64,000 nt of DNA from Desulfofustis sp. (GCA_022340565.1 JAJDNR010000018.1:43800-107799), one strand, 5' to 3'; counted from the first letter of the stretch, positions 17,554 to 27,072 are shown. A program made the numbers and translations. Notes: generated by a model from the letters alone, not told the origin.

Positions 17554-19300
17554 TGACTTCCTGGACCATTTTCTCTCGGAAGGCAACCAGCCGCTCCGCC
17601 AGTTCCCGGTCTTCGAGGGCCAGGATCCTGCATGCAAGCACCGCCGCATTCTTGGCACCCGCCTTGCCGATTCCCATCGTCGCCACCGGTATCCCCGGAG
17701 GCATCTGAACCGTGGCGAGCAGGGCATCCATCCCTCCGAGGGGTGACGCATCAAGCGGCACGCCGATAACCGGTAGGTCGGTGTGCGACGCAATAACGCC
17801 GGCTAGATGGGCCGCCATGCCGGCTCCGGCGATGATGATCTTGACACCGCGAGCCGATGCACTCCGCGTATATTCCATGACCCGATCTGGGGTGCGATGA
17901 GCTGACGCCACCGTCATCTCGCAGGGAATCCCCATATCCTTGAGAAAATCCGCCGCCGCACCCATCACTGGCAGGTCGGAATCGCTTCCCATCAGGATTC
18001 CCACCTTCACCCGAGCCTGCGCCTGGTCTTTGCGAGTAAGCGCTTTGGCTCCGATATCGGTACGATAGAAACTACCGGTCCAGCTGATTTCCCTGACCCC
18101 TTTGTAGGCCCGCTTGATCGCCGTCTGGAGGTCCTTGCCGACGGCAGTTATGCCGAGCACCCTTCCGCCGGCGGTCACCAGCCGATTGTTGACCATTGCG
18201 GTACCGGCATGAAATACCTCCACTCCGGGAACGGCCGCGGCTTTGGCAATTCCCCTGATCTGCTTGCCGGTTTCGTATGAGCCGGGGTACCCGCCCGACG
18301 ACATCACCACGCAGACGGTCGGCCGCGGGTCGATCCTCAGGTCGATGGTGTCCAGAGTTCCGTCAATGCAGGCATTGAAAATCTCTACGATATCGCTTTT
18401 AACCCTCATCAACAGCGGCTGCGCCTCGGGATCTCCGAACCGGCAGTTGAACTCCAGAACGTTTATGTCGTTTCCGCTTATCATCAGACCCGCGTAGAGC
18501 ATTCCGGAATACGGCCTTCCTTCAGCAGCCATCCCCCGAACGGTCTGAAGCATCACCTTTTCCATAACGAATTCGGCAATTTCCGGGGTCACTACCGGCG
18601 CCGGCGAATAGGCTCCCATGCCGCCGGTGTTGGGACCCTCGTCGTTGTCGAATATCGGCTTGTGATCCTGCGAAGTCGGCAGTGGAAAAACCGTCTTGCC
18701 GTCGGTGAATGCGATAAAGGATGCTTCCTCCCCTCTCAGACACTCTTCCACGACGATTTTGTCACCGGCATCGCCGAAGACCTTTTCCTGCATGATCCTG
18801 TCCACGGCCAGTTTCGCCTCGTCAACCGTCCCCGCGACAATCACCCCTTTGCCGGCGGCCAGCCCGTCGGCCTTCACGACGATCGGTGCGCCGCATTTTT
18901 CAATGTATTTCTTGGCCTTTCGGGCATCGCTGAAGACCTTGAACTTTGCCGACGGTATGCCGTATTTTTTCAGAAACTCCTTGGTGAAGACCTTGCTTCC
19001 CTCGAGTATCGCGGCCTTCTTGGTTGGCCCGAAGATGCGCAGCCCTTTCTTCTGAAAGAGGTCGACGATGCCTTCGACCAGAGACGCCTCGGGGCCGACC
19101 ACCGTCAGATCGATTTCCTCCTTGACTGCAAATTCGGCAAGAGCTTTCACGTCGGTTGCGGAAATATCTACGCACTCGGCGGCTTTTTTGATGCCGGCGT
19201 TGCCGGGAGCACAATAGATCTTGTCGACGTTTTTGTTCTGACTGATCTTCCAGACCAGTGCATGCTCACGTCCCCCTGAACCAACCACCAATACGTTCAT
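17525..19300 (-). CDS. purDE: Bifunctional PurD-PurE fusion: GAR synthetase and AIR mutase/carboxylase
   Basis: 591 residues. Residues 1 to about 425 are phosphoribosylamine-glycine ligase (ATP-grasp; MNVLVVGSGGREHAL, VVKADGLAAGKGV, EFNCRFGDPEAQ). After a short linker, about 430-591 form the PurE domain, with GILMGSDSDLPVM, ASAHRTPDR and GVPLDASPLGG. The two catalyse the second and sixth steps of purine synthesis, so they are not consecutive reactions. No PurK is seen nearby, so the PurE half could be class I (needing PurK) or class II (direct CO2 use). Strong ribosome site AGAGGAG before ATG. Confidence 0.93.
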   Translation of the reverse strand: MNVLVVGSGGREHALVWKISQNKNVDKIYCAPGNAGIKKAAECVDISATDVKALAEFAVKEEIDLTVVGPEASLVEGIVDLFQKKGLRIFGPTKKAAILEGSKVFTKEFLKKYGIPSAKFKVFSDARKAKKYIEKCGAPIVVKADGLAAGKGVIVAGTVDEAKLAVDRIMQEKVFGDAGDKIVVEECLRGEEASFIAFTDGKTVFPLPTSQDHKPIFDNDEGPNTGGMGAYSPAPVVTPEIAEFVMEKVMLQTVRGMAAEGRPYSGMLYAGLMISGNDINVLEFNCRFGDPEAQPLLMRVKSDIVEIFNACIDGTLDTIDLRIDPRPTVCVVMSSGGYPGSYETGKQIRGIAKAAAVPGVEVFHAGTAMVNNRLVTAGGRVLGITAVGKDLQTAIKRAYKGVREISWTGSFYRTDIGAKALTRKDQAQARVKVGILMGSDSDLPVMGAAADFLKDMGIPCEMTVASAHRTPDRVMEYTRSASARGVKIIIAGAGMAAHLAGVIASHTDLPVIGVPLDASPLGGMDALLATVQMPPGIPVATMGIGKAGAKNAAVLACRILALEDRELAERLVAFREKMVQEVNDKARKISS

Positions 19301-19493
19301 GATGTCTCCTCTCGTTTGCTAGGACAAATGTCGTGATCTCTAGAGCTGCCACCCCGGAATGAACCTCCAGGGCGGCAGAATCACAGGCTGTTCGTCCAGT
19401 CTAATAATTTTTGCTCATTTCGTCAGTCTAAAAGAGTGGGACAAGGCCAATAATTCCCGATTACTCGTTGACAAAGCGTACCACAATGAGTAG

Positions 19494-19513
19494 ATGAATG
19501 AATAGTCATTCAT
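19494..19513. promoter_or_regulatory. FadR-type (TetR family) operator
   Basis: Perfect 8-bp inverted repeat ATGAATGA/TCATTCAT around ATAG. The core TGAATGAATAGTCATTCA fits TGAATGANTANTCATTCA, which I recall as the Bacillus FadR (TetR family) consensus. It lies 28 nt before the TetR start codon, so autoregulation is likely. Confidence 0.8.
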
Positions 19514-19528
19514 ATGCTCATTTTCAGG

Positions 19529-19534
19529 TATACT
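19529..19534 (+). promoter_or_regulatory. Possible -10 element of a leaderless tetR transcript
   Basis: TATACT ends 7 nt before ATG 19542, so a start at the usual distance would coincide with the initiation codon. No ribosome site is visible upstream (CTCTCAAAT). The operator would then cover the -35 region. An alternative -35 TTGACA is at 19468-19473 with a poor -10 inside the operator. Confidence 0.35.
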
Positions 19535-19541
19535 CTCAAAT

Positions 19542-20129
19542 ATGAAAACGGTTGACAAGCACAGCAAAATCATTGTTGCCGCCACCAAGGTTTTCGCCAA
19601 GAAAGGGTTCTTCAACGCCCGCATTTCAGATATCGCGAAGGAAGCGAAAGTTGCCGACGGCACCATCTATCTCTACTTCAACAATAAGTTCGATATTCTG
19701 ATCTCGGTGCTCGAGGAAGAAATCGGAAAAATTATCGAGCAGATCGAAAAGGCGATCGAGCAGGAGACCGATGCCGAAAAGATGCTGATGATATTCATCG
19801 AAAAACATCTGACGGCCATGAAACAGAACAAGAACCTTGCCGAAGTGATCCATATCGAACTCAGGCAGAGCGACCGGCTTGTCAAGGAGTACCGCAACAC
19901 CACCTTCAAGGCCTATATCGACCTGATTTCCGACATTATCGAGAAGGGACAGGATCAGGGCATCTATCGTAAGGATATTATGCCGGGAATTGCCAAGCGC
20001 GCGTTCTTCGGGGCCCTGGACGAAGTGTCGAGGGTGTGGACCACTCCCTATAGTTCTCAGTATACGCTCGAAGAAACCATCGAACAGATCATCGCGCTCT
20101 TCGTCGTCGGCATGTGTGTCCGCTGCTGA
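19542..20129 (+). CDS. TetR family regulator, FadR-like (fatty-acid metabolism)
   Basis: 195 residues. N-terminal helix-turn-helix (about 10-57: ATKVFAKKGFFNARISDIAKEA then GTIYLYFNNKFDIL) and an all-helical ligand domain with the C-terminal pattern AFFGALDEVSRVWTT typical of the FadR/YsiA group. In that group long-chain acyl-CoA releases the repressor from DNA. The predicted operator directly upstream matches the family site, which supports the assignment. No fatty-acid gene lies beside it, so its other targets must be elsewhere. Ends MCVRC-stop(TGA); length is already complete, so recoding is unlikely. Confidence 0.88.
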   Translation: MKTVDKHSKIIVAATKVFAKKGFFNARISDIAKEAKVADGTIYLYFNNKFDILISVLEEEIGKIIEQIEKAIEQETDAEKMLMIFIEKHLTAMKQNKNLAEVIHIELRQSDRLVKEYRNTTFKAYIDLISDIIEKGQDQGIYRKDIMPGIAKRAFFGALDEVSRVWTTPYSSQYTLEETIEQIIALFVVGMCVRC

Positions 20130-20191
20130 CCATCTTACGCCTGCTTGGTTGTCGATCAGACCAGCACGCAGCGGGCTGATTTCAGCAGTTA

Positions 20192-20677
20192 TCAGGCGAT
20201 GTCTGAAGCGGAGATGTCCATTACCTCGAATTCTCTTTTCCCACCCGGCGTCTGAGCCAGAACCTCATCCCCGACCTCTTTGCCGATCAGGCTCCTGCCA
20301 AGCGGCGACAACACCGAGATCGAGCCTTTTTTTACGTCGGCCTCCTCGGGACCAAGCAGTTGATATCTGATTTTTTCGTCGGTATCGAGGTCGAGAAGAC
20401 TTACAACGGTACCGAATACAACCCGGTTATCGGCCACTTGGGTGCAGTCGATGACTTCGGCCCTGCTCAGTTTGTCCTTGAGTTCGAGAATACGCCCCTC
20501 GAGATGGCCCTGCCGCTCCTTGGCCGCATGGTACTCCGCGTTTTCTTTCAGATCACCGTGTCCGCGGGCGGTCTCAATGGCCTTCATGACATCTATCCTG
20601 TCCTTCCGTTCCAGCCGGGCCAGTTCATCCCGCAGCCTCTGATAGCCTGTTTTGGACATTGGAATACGTGTTACCAT
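20192..20677 (-). CDS. greA: Transcript cleavage factor GreA
   Basis: 161 residues. Binds the RNA polymerase secondary channel and stimulates cleavage of backtracked RNA. N-terminal coiled coil (MSKTGYQRLRDELARLERKDR to about 80) with the acidic tip GDLKENAEYHAAK, then the C-terminal FKBP-like domain (SPLGRSLIGKEVGDEV). Ribosome site GGGAG 7 nt before ATG. It lies downstream of the large TPR gene but a terminator separates them. Confidence 0.97.
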   Translation of the reverse strand: MVTRIPMSKTGYQRLRDELARLERKDRIDVMKAIETARGHGDLKENAEYHAAKERQGHLEGRILELKDKLSRAEVIDCTQVADNRVVFGTVVSLLDLDTDEKIRYQLLGPEEADVKKGSISVLSPLGRSLIGKEVGDEVLAQTPGGKREFEVMDISASDIA

Positions 20678-20690
20678 TTAATTACTCCCG

Positions 20691-20730
20691 AAAAAAAAAG
20701 CCTGCAGCAGCTTCGCAACTGTCATGCAGG
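20691..20730 (-). terminator. Rho-independent terminator of the TPR/beta-barrel gene
   Basis: On the minus strand CCTGCA (20730-20725) pairs with TGCAGG (20706-20701), with further inner pairing around a GAA loop, followed by nine T (20699-20691). Confidence 0.85.
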
Positions 20731-20751
20731 TGAATTGTTCTTGAATTGTTG

Positions 20752-23700
20752 CTACCAACGGTAAACGAAGGACACCATCCCTGTAAACAAGTCGTAGTTG
20801 TCAGACAAAACCGTTGAGACTGAACCTTTTACTAGAAATGAAGGTGATAATTCAAGCAAAATATCCATATCAACCTCATGTATCAGCGAATCGCCCTTTT
20901 CGTAGCCAAGGCCGTATCTCGCACTGAAGGATCCAGTCCCGCTCTGCAGCCGGCCAGTGGGCCACAATTCCATTTTGTAGGTGGCAGAGATCAGATGCTG
21001 CCAATAGTCCCCGGGGCTCCAGTACGGCAGCCGGAGGTTCTCAGCAGTGTCATCAACCGTCTCATTGGTCAGGTCGTTCTGCAGATTAAGGTAACTGTAG
21101 GTTATGTCTACGGCGCTGCGGTCCCCGAACCAGCGGTATGAACTCCACAGATAATATTGGGTGCCCTCGTTGTCGTCACTGTATCGATAAAAATCGATGT
21201 CGAACCCGAAAAACATGCCGAACAGATAATCGAGCGAAAAGCCGATTCTTGCATCCCGCAGGCTGATGCTTTCAAGCAGCGATTCGATGGTGTCGTCGAC
21301 CGGTTCCTGTTTTACACCGGCAAAAAACTCCACGCGCCGCTCGAGTGTTCCTTTTAAGGCCAGATCGTAAAGCAGAAAGGTATCGCCGTCCTCGGCAAAA
21401 TCCTCCATTCCCAGTTTTGCGTATGCCTCAAAGTTGTCGCTGAACTGAACCGAGTAGTTGGACAGAATTGTCATGCTGCTGGCGAGATCCGATCCTCCGC
21501 TGTTACCATATTCACTGAGGCCGACAACAACCCCCACATCCTGGTACAACGTTGGCTTAATCTGTAGCCCCAAGCCACTGTAAAATTCGGTAATATCTAT
21601 GGCCCCGTCCCAGCCCTTCTCTTCAAGATACGATGACTCCAGGAACATGAACGGCTGTCTTCTCCTGATATTTTTTTCCGTTATCCGGGACAAATCGGGA
21701 CTGGTGATATTCGTTTCTTTGATTTTTTCAACCAGTACGGTTTCTTCCTGGTACCTGCCGAGTCTGTCATAAACGGTGGCAAGATCCTGGTAACTGTGTT
21801 CGGTTACCGCCGCCTCTTCCTGAAACAGTTTACGGTAGTCGATCTCCGCCTGGTAGAACTCTCTGGCCTTGAGAGACGACTTGGCGGTCATTTCCTTGTT
21901 TATTATTTTGCCCCAGCGGTACGAATCGTAGTATCTGCTCCCGATTCGGACGATCTCCTCGCCGAGGTGGCCGGCAACGAACTCGTCGGACATGATGAAA
22001 TCAATCACCTCCGCTTGTTCGAACGTCGCTCTGTTTCCCAGAACCTGCTGGACGGATGCTCGCTGCTCCCCGGGTATCTTATCGAGCTGCTGTCTCATCG
22101 AATCAAGATCCCGCTTCATCTCCGTATCCAGCAGCCCGTAGACATCAAGAGATTCCTCCCATCGGTCCTGCGACCATAAGGATCGTGCCCACATCAGCTT
22201 GATTTCCGGATAATCGAGCAGTTCTTGGGTGGGCAGAACTGCACTTTTCCTCCCGGATTCGTCGACCACGACGTCGAATTCATCAAAGATAGACCGAGGA
22301 GCATCGAGGAGATTTTCAACCAGGAACTGCTGCTCCCTGAAAAAGGTCTCGGCAGGGAACTGTTGCCTCAGATCTGTGTAGACTGCAGCTGCCTGGTTGT
22401 AGTCGAGCCGCATCAGGTATAGATCGGCGAGCAGATATCTGGTCAGAACAGATTCAGGCAGTTCCGCGGCAACATCGGTGAGTACCGCTTCCGCGTCGGC
22501 AGATCTTCCCATCCGCAGCAACTGCTCTCCGACTGCAATACGGATGGATAATGGGATGTCCTCGAGCGGCATGTCCGACCACGGCATTTTCTTAGCTGAT
22601 CGTTCCTTGCGGGCAATGGTCAGCATTGCCGCTACCCTGTTCACTCCTTTGAATTTCTGCCGGTAGCGGTTAATCAACCGTATGCATTCATCGAAACGCT
22701 TGGTCTGAAGATAATGCTCCGCCGCGAACAACAGCACTTCGACATCTTCAGCAATGATTCGATTGATCTTCATCCGGGCGTCGAGGAATACGAGAGCCCG
22801 CTGATATACATCCACCTTCGTCAATGCCCGGTCGATCATCAGTTCCTGATAAAACTGTAGGGATTTTTGGGCAGCGCTCAGCTCCAGGCCCAGCCGTTCA
22901 ATCATGCCGTGCCAGAATCGTGCCGAGGAGACGTCTTGTTTATGCAGAAAGAAATCTGCCAGCAACAATATCCCGTCCGCGCTTTCAGGGTGAGAGGAAG
23001 CGAAGATCCTGCAGTCCTGCTCCGCCTTGTAGGGACGGTTCTGATCGAGATCGAGCAGTGCCAGGTCTCTCGTCAGAATCATCTGTTTATCAGGCTCGAT
23101 GTTCCCCGGGCCAAACCCATCCATGAAGGTTTCTGCTGATCGGGACAGGCCGTTTTTTGATAATTGGACCGCATACTCAAAGTCCGGATCGGTCATGTTC
23201 TGCGGTGCTGATGCACGGCTTGCTTGATAGAGTTCCTCGAGCTCTTCGACGAGTCCCAACGCTCCCGCCAGCTGCAGTGCCAGCAGCCGTATATTTTTGT
23301 CGGCAGGCCTGAGTTGCAGATATGCTGTATAACTCTTCAGCCGTCCCAGATCATCTCCTGCAGATGATTGGCATTGCGCCTGCAGCAGCTGAATTTCGGC
23401 CGGGTGGCCAGCGGTTCCCTGCACCCGATCCAGGAAATCACCGCATTCATCGATGCGTCCCGTCTTCCTGAACAGATAGACCAGCTGTTTCACGACATCG
23501 ATATCTGCCGGTTCGTGCGCATTGATAATTTTGAGAATTTCTATCAGTTGCCTTTCCTTTTCCGGCCCCATCTGCCTCAGCATGTCGGCCATTGCCCGGT
23601 AGATGCCGATTCGCCCGGGCGTCACCTCGGCAAGGTCGCGCCACAACATCCATACTCCGTTATTCTCGACGATGGAGAGCAGGTCGTTGGCCATAATCAT

Positions 23701-24708
23701 CTGCAGCCCGGCAATCTCCTCGGAAACATCGACACCCTCAGGATACTCTTGCTGATATTGTTCGAAATAATAAAGGGCTCGGTCCGAGCGGCCGAGTTCG
23801 TACAGATAGGTACGGGCTACCGCCAGCAGATATCGCTGGCGGTCGATATCGTGCTCCATCAAATACAGCAGATGAAGCAAAGCATCTTCATAACGTTTTT
23901 CCGCCCGGTAATAATCTGCCAGTTTGATGCGAAATTCCCGGTAGTCCGGATGATTTTTAAGATAGGCCTCCCACTGTTCGGCGGCCGCCTCGAGGTCTTT
24001 GGAATTTTCAAATGAGAATGCGGCCTCTGCAAGTACATCGTCTTGCACCTGAAACCGTTTGATCAGTTCCCGAAAATAATAGGATGCCTTGTCAAAGTTT
24101 TTCTGCTCTGCATAAAAGCGGGCCAGGTCCAGCAACATGTCAGAGCTGACGACACCGCGCTGGTATAACTGCTCCATCAACGGGACAGCGATGGAATGCT
24201 TCCCCTGCGCCTTCAACGATCCGACCATACCGATCAGCGCCAGTTCAGAGCTGGGGCCGGAGGGATCGAGAGCCAGGGCCTGGCCGAAATAGGTGGCGGC
24301 GAGGCCCGCTTTGCGATTCTGGAGCGCCGCCTCTCCCGCACTCACCAGATAGTCGAGTTTATCAGGCGATGCCTCGAGCAGACTTTCAAGGATGACCAGC
24401 GCCTTGTCGAACTGTTTCTGCTTCAGATAGAGCCTGCTCAGCTCCCACTTGACCTCTTCGATATGCGGTTTGAGCGCCAGCACCTTGAGATACCACGTTA
24501 TCGCAGCGTCGGTTTCCTGTCTAGCGGCAAGAATTCGCGCCTCGTCCCAGAGCGTTTTCCATTCGGGGATCTGCTGTTCCTTGGTTACCACCGTGATGTT
24601 TTTTTCAGGCGTCAAAGGCCCTGCATTGACTAACAGCGCACCGGCGGCGCACAGAACGGCAAGAATGATTGATGGGACGGTGCGGCGGGATTTGAGATAC
24701 CGGATCAC
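20752..24708 (-). CDS. Large TPR protein with C-terminal outer-membrane beta-barrel (PelB/BcsC-like architecture)
   Basis: 1318 residues. A signal anchor or signal peptide (about 10-30) is followed by roughly 900 residues of tetratricopeptide-type helical repeats (for example WYLKVLALKPHIEEVKWELSR) and, from about 980, a beta-strand-rich domain ending in GMVSFVYRW with an aromatic C-terminal residue, as outer-membrane barrels do. This plan matches polysaccharide secretins such as PelB and BcsC. No pel, bcs or alg partner is visible beside it; only a sugar aminotransferase lies upstream. Probably GTG start at 24708. Function as an exopolysaccharide exporter is inference from architecture. Confidence 0.75.
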   Translation of the reverse strand: MIRYLKSRRTVPSIILAVLCAAGALLVNAGPLTPEKNITVVTKEQQIPEWKTLWDEARILAARQETDAAITWYLKVLALKPHIEEVKWELSRLYLKQKQFDKALVILESLLEASPDKLDYLVSAGEAALQNRKAGLAATYFGQALALDPSGPSSELALIGMVGSLKAQGKHSIAVPLMEQLYQRGVVSSDMLLDLARFYAEQKNFDKASYYFRELIKRFQVQDDVLAEAAFSFENSKDLEAAAEQWEAYLKNHPDYREFRIKLADYYRAEKRYEDALLHLLYLMEHDIDRQRYLLAVARTYLYELGRSDRALYYFEQYQQEYPEGVDVSEEIAGLQMIMANDLLSIVENNGVWMLWRDLAEVTPGRIGIYRAMADMLRQMGPEKERQLIEILKIINAHEPADIDVVKQLVYLFRKTGRIDECGDFLDRVQGTAGHPAEIQLLQAQCQSSAGDDLGRLKSYTAYLQLRPADKNIRLLALQLAGALGLVEELEELYQASRASAPQNMTDPDFEYAVQLSKNGLSRSAETFMDGFGPGNIEPDKQMILTRDLALLDLDQNRPYKAEQDCRIFASSHPESADGILLLADFFLHKQDVSSARFWHGMIERLGLELSAAQKSLQFYQELMIDRALTKVDVYQRALVFLDARMKINRIIAEDVEVLLFAAEHYLQTKRFDECIRLINRYRQKFKGVNRVAAMLTIARKERSAKKMPWSDMPLEDIPLSIRIAVGEQLLRMGRSADAEAVLTDVAAELPESVLTRYLLADLYLMRLDYNQAAAVYTDLRQQFPAETFFREQQFLVENLLDAPRSIFDEFDVVVDESGRKSAVLPTQELLDYPEIKLMWARSLWSQDRWEESLDVYGLLDTEMKRDLDSMRQQLDKIPGEQRASVQQVLGNRATFEQAEVIDFIMSDEFVAGHLGEEIVRIGSRYYDSYRWGKIINKEMTAKSSLKAREFYQAEIDYRKLFQEEAAVTEHSYQDLATVYDRLGRYQEETVLVEKIKETNITSPDLSRITEKNIRRRQPFMFLESSYLEEKGWDGAIDITEFYSGLGLQIKPTLYQDVGVVVGLSEYGNSGGSDLASSMTILSNYSVQFSDNFEAYAKLGMEDFAEDGDTFLLYDLALKGTLERRVEFFAGVKQEPVDDTIESLLESISLRDARIGFSLDYLFGMFFGFDIDFYRYSDDNEGTQYYLWSSYRWFGDRSAVDITYSYLNLQNDLTNETVDDTAENLRLPYWSPGDYWQHLISATYKMELWPTGRLQSGTGSFSARYGLGYEKGDSLIHEVDMDILLELSPSFLVKGSVSTVLSDNYDLFTGMVSFVYRW

Positions 24709-24866
24709 CGAACCGACCGGCAGGAACCGCCGTCCTCAACTGCATAGAGATTGATCAGATCCATCTTTTCCAGAGGAGGCAAGCCCTCCCGTGCCAAATC
24801 CTGGGACGGGACTGCAGAAACGTTCCCGGTTCCAGACAGCTTCAGTTCAATGCCAACCTAACCTGT

Positions 24867-26048
24867 CTATCTATAAAAGTCCGCGACCGATTTTACAACA
24901 TATTCCTGCATTTGCGGTGTCAACCCCGGGTAGATGGGCAGTGCCAGGGATTCGGAGGCGGCCTTTTCGGTATTGGGCATCGGCGGCGGCGTGAATCGTC
25001 TGGTGAGGCATTCCTGCTGATGAAGGCCAAGCGGATAATAGATTTCGGTTGCGACGTTTTTCTTCTGCAGCCATTCCCTCAAACGATCCCGTCTATCCGC
25101 CCGGATGACGTACTGATTGTAAATATGGAAGTTTTTCAGGTCGGCGCCAGCTCCGCTTCCCTCACGGTAAACGGAAACCGGTGTGGTTACGGGCAGCTCT
25201 GAACGGGCAGCCTGGTCTTTGAAAAGCTGGTTATAGCGCTCGGCATTCTCTCGTCTCTGGCGATGCCATTTCTCCAGATGCTTCAGCTTGATCCGCAGGA
25301 CCCCCGCCTGGATCGGGTCAAGCCGGAAGTTTCCGCCCACCATGGAGTGATAATATTTGGGTTCACCTCCGTGGTTACGCAGCAGCTTCAGGTTATGAGC
25401 GAAGGATGCATCCCGGCAGACGACCATTCCGCCATCCCCGACGGCTCCGAGATTCTTACTGGGGAAAAACGAAAAACATCCGCACAACCCCATCGACCCC
25501 GCCTTCATCCAGGTGACCCCCGCGGCTCCCGCGAACGGGTATTCGGTGCCGATTGCCTGAGCGGCATCTTCGATGACCGGCACCTCGTGAGCCGCCGTGA
25601 TTTCAAGAATCCTGGCCATATCAGCGGCCTGCCCGTAGAGATGGACCGGAATCACCGCCTTGATGCGTTTTTCCGTATCCGCAGCCAGAATTTCCGCCAC
25701 CCGATCAGGATCGATATTGAAGGAGACCGGATCGATATCGGCGAACACCGGCATCGCACCGAGTCTCAGGATCACGCCCATCGTCGCGAAAAATGAATAA
25801 GGCGTTGTCAGCACAAGATCCCCTGCCCCGACATCAAGCGCCATAAGCGACACCAGCAGCGCATCGGTGCCGCTCGATACCCCGACGCCGTAGTCCACCC
25901 CGCAATAATCTGCGATTTCTTTCTCGAGTTCGTCGACCTCCGGGCCCTGGATATAGCGGGTGGAGTCGATGATCCGGGTAACGGCGTCGATGATTTCCTG
26001 TCTTTGCTCATCGAGCGTAGGCGCAAGATCAAGCAGCGGTACGTTCAT
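24867..26048 (-). CDS. DegT/DnrJ/EryC1/StrS family sugar aminotransferase
   Basis: 393 residues. PLP-dependent aminotransferase acting on nucleotide-linked keto-sugars. GVSSGTDALLVSLMAL (phosphate binding), VIEDAAQAIGTEY (Asp of the pyridine N) and FFPSKNLGAVGDGG (Lys forms the Schiff base) are visible, with FRLDPIQAGVLRIKL near the C-terminal half. Cell-surface polysaccharide or O-antigen synthesis is the usual role. It precedes the TPR/beta-barrel gene on the same strand with a gap of about 160 nt, weakly supporting a joint surface-polysaccharide role. Confidence 0.92.
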   Translation of the reverse strand: MNVPLLDLAPTLDEQRQEIIDAVTRIIDSTRYIQGPEVDELEKEIADYCGVDYGVGVSSGTDALLVSLMALDVGAGDLVLTTPYSFFATMGVILRLGAMPVFADIDPVSFNIDPDRVAEILAADTEKRIKAVIPVHLYGQAADMARILEITAAHEVPVIEDAAQAIGTEYPFAGAAGVTWMKAGSMGLCGCFSFFPSKNLGAVGDGGMVVCRDASFAHNLKLLRNHGGEPKYYHSMVGGNFRLDPIQAGVLRIKLKHLEKWHRQRRENAERYNQLFKDQAARSELPVTTPVSVYREGSGAGADLKNFHIYNQYVIRADRRDRLREWLQKKNVATEIYYPLGLHQQECLTRRFTPPPMPNTEKAASESLALPIYPGLTPQMQEYVVKSVADFYR

Positions 26049-26097
26049 GGTTCACGGTAGGGTGTGGAAATTAGTGTGGAGCAGTGATGGGTACAGC

Positions 26098-27072
26098 TCA
26101 GTCGGAAGCGTTGACGATGATCTTCTCACCATCGAAGAAATCAACGATGTCCGGCATCTCCGATTCCAGGTATTTTTTCATCTTGGCCAGCAGATTGACT
26201 TCGATCTGGCGTACCCGTTCCCTGGAAATGTCGAATTGATCGGCGATATTCTGCAAGGTCATCGGCTCATCGGTCAAGAGCCGGTCCTCGAGGATCATCC
26301 GCTCCTTGTCGTTCAGATTATCCTTGAGTTTCTCGAGCAGTTCGGCGAGCCGGAGTTTCATCTCCTTACCGGCAATTTTCGATTCGATACTCGGATCGTC
26401 GCTCGGGATGAAGCTCTTCTGCTCGTCGTCGGAATCATTTTTTACCGGGCTCTCGAGGGATACATCCCAGCTGTCCATGCGCTGACTCATCTCGACGACT
26501 TCTTTTTCCTTCACATTGAGCCGTTCAGCAAGCAGCTTCGGTTCCGGGTTGAACCCCTGCGCTTCGAGCAGTTTCTTCTCCTTGTTGAGGCTGAAAAAGA
26601 GCTTTCTCTGGGCCTGGGTCGTGCCGATTTTGACCAGGCGCCAGTTGTCCATGATGAATTTCAGCACATAGGCCCTGATCCAGTAGGCGGCATAGTATGA
26701 GAACTTAACCCCCCGGTACGGATCGAATTTCTTTGTTGCCTGAACCAGCCCGACGTTGCCTTCCTGGATCAGGTCCATAAAGTTCTGCATCCAGTATTTC
26801 TGGAAATCCATCGCCACTTTCACGACCAGCCGAAGATTGGAGGACACCAGGCGATATGCTGCGTTAGGGTCGCCGGTTTCCCGGAATTGAATGGCCAGTT
26901 CTTCGGTCTCTTCCCTGGACAGCAGTTCGTACTGACTGATCTCCTGCAAGTATCGGTGCAGTGCTGGATTACTGAGAACCGGGAGATTTTCGTCATCTGA
27001 GACTGATACCAGAGGGTTCTGGTGCGGTTCGATATCGAGCTCCAGTTCAGTTGAATTATTGTCGTCGCTCAT
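26098..27072 (-). CDS. rpoH: Heat-shock sigma factor RpoH (sigma-32)
   Basis: 324 residues. Regions 1.2-2.4 and 4 are clear (FQKYWMQNFMDLIQEGNVGLVQATKKFDP split here: FMDLIQEGNVGL, then FDPYRGVKFSYYAAYWIRAY). The RpoH box QRKLFFSLNKEKK marks it as sigma-32 rather than RpoD or RpoS. Region 4.2 helix-turn-helix: TLQNIADQFDISRERVRQIE. An acidic N-terminal tail (about 1-30) is present. GGAG lies 10 nt before ATG. It is divergent from lepA. Confidence 0.92.
   Translation of the reverse strand: MSDDNNSTELELDIEPHQNPLVSVSDDENLPVLSNPALHRYLQEISQYELLSREETEELAIQFRETGDPNAAYRLVSSNLRLVVKVAMDFQKYWMQNFMDLIQEGNVGLVQATKKFDPYRGVKFSYYAAYWIRAYVLKFIMDNWRLVKIGTTQAQRKLFFSLNKEKKLLEAQGFNPEPKLLAERLNVKEKEVVEMSQRMDSWDVSLESPVKNDSDDEQKSFIPSDDPSIESKIAGKEMKLRLAELLEKLKDNLNDKERMILEDRLLTDEPMTLQNIADQFDISRERVRQIEVNLLAKMKKYLESEMPDIVDFFDGEKIIVNASD

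Noticed and set aside
16903-17793. Longer 296-residue version of the tsaC product
   Set aside because: The first 80 residues are an antisense-free shadow of the purE part in another frame (Arg/Trp-rich, no family match); the start at 17553 has a ribosome site and begins the YrdC domain.
20100-20160. tetR gene ends MCVRC followed by TGA, a possible C-x-x-C-U terminal selenocysteine
   Set aside because: The 195-residue product is already full length for FadR-type TetR, the codons after TGA run into the convergent greA gene, and no conserved domain continues.
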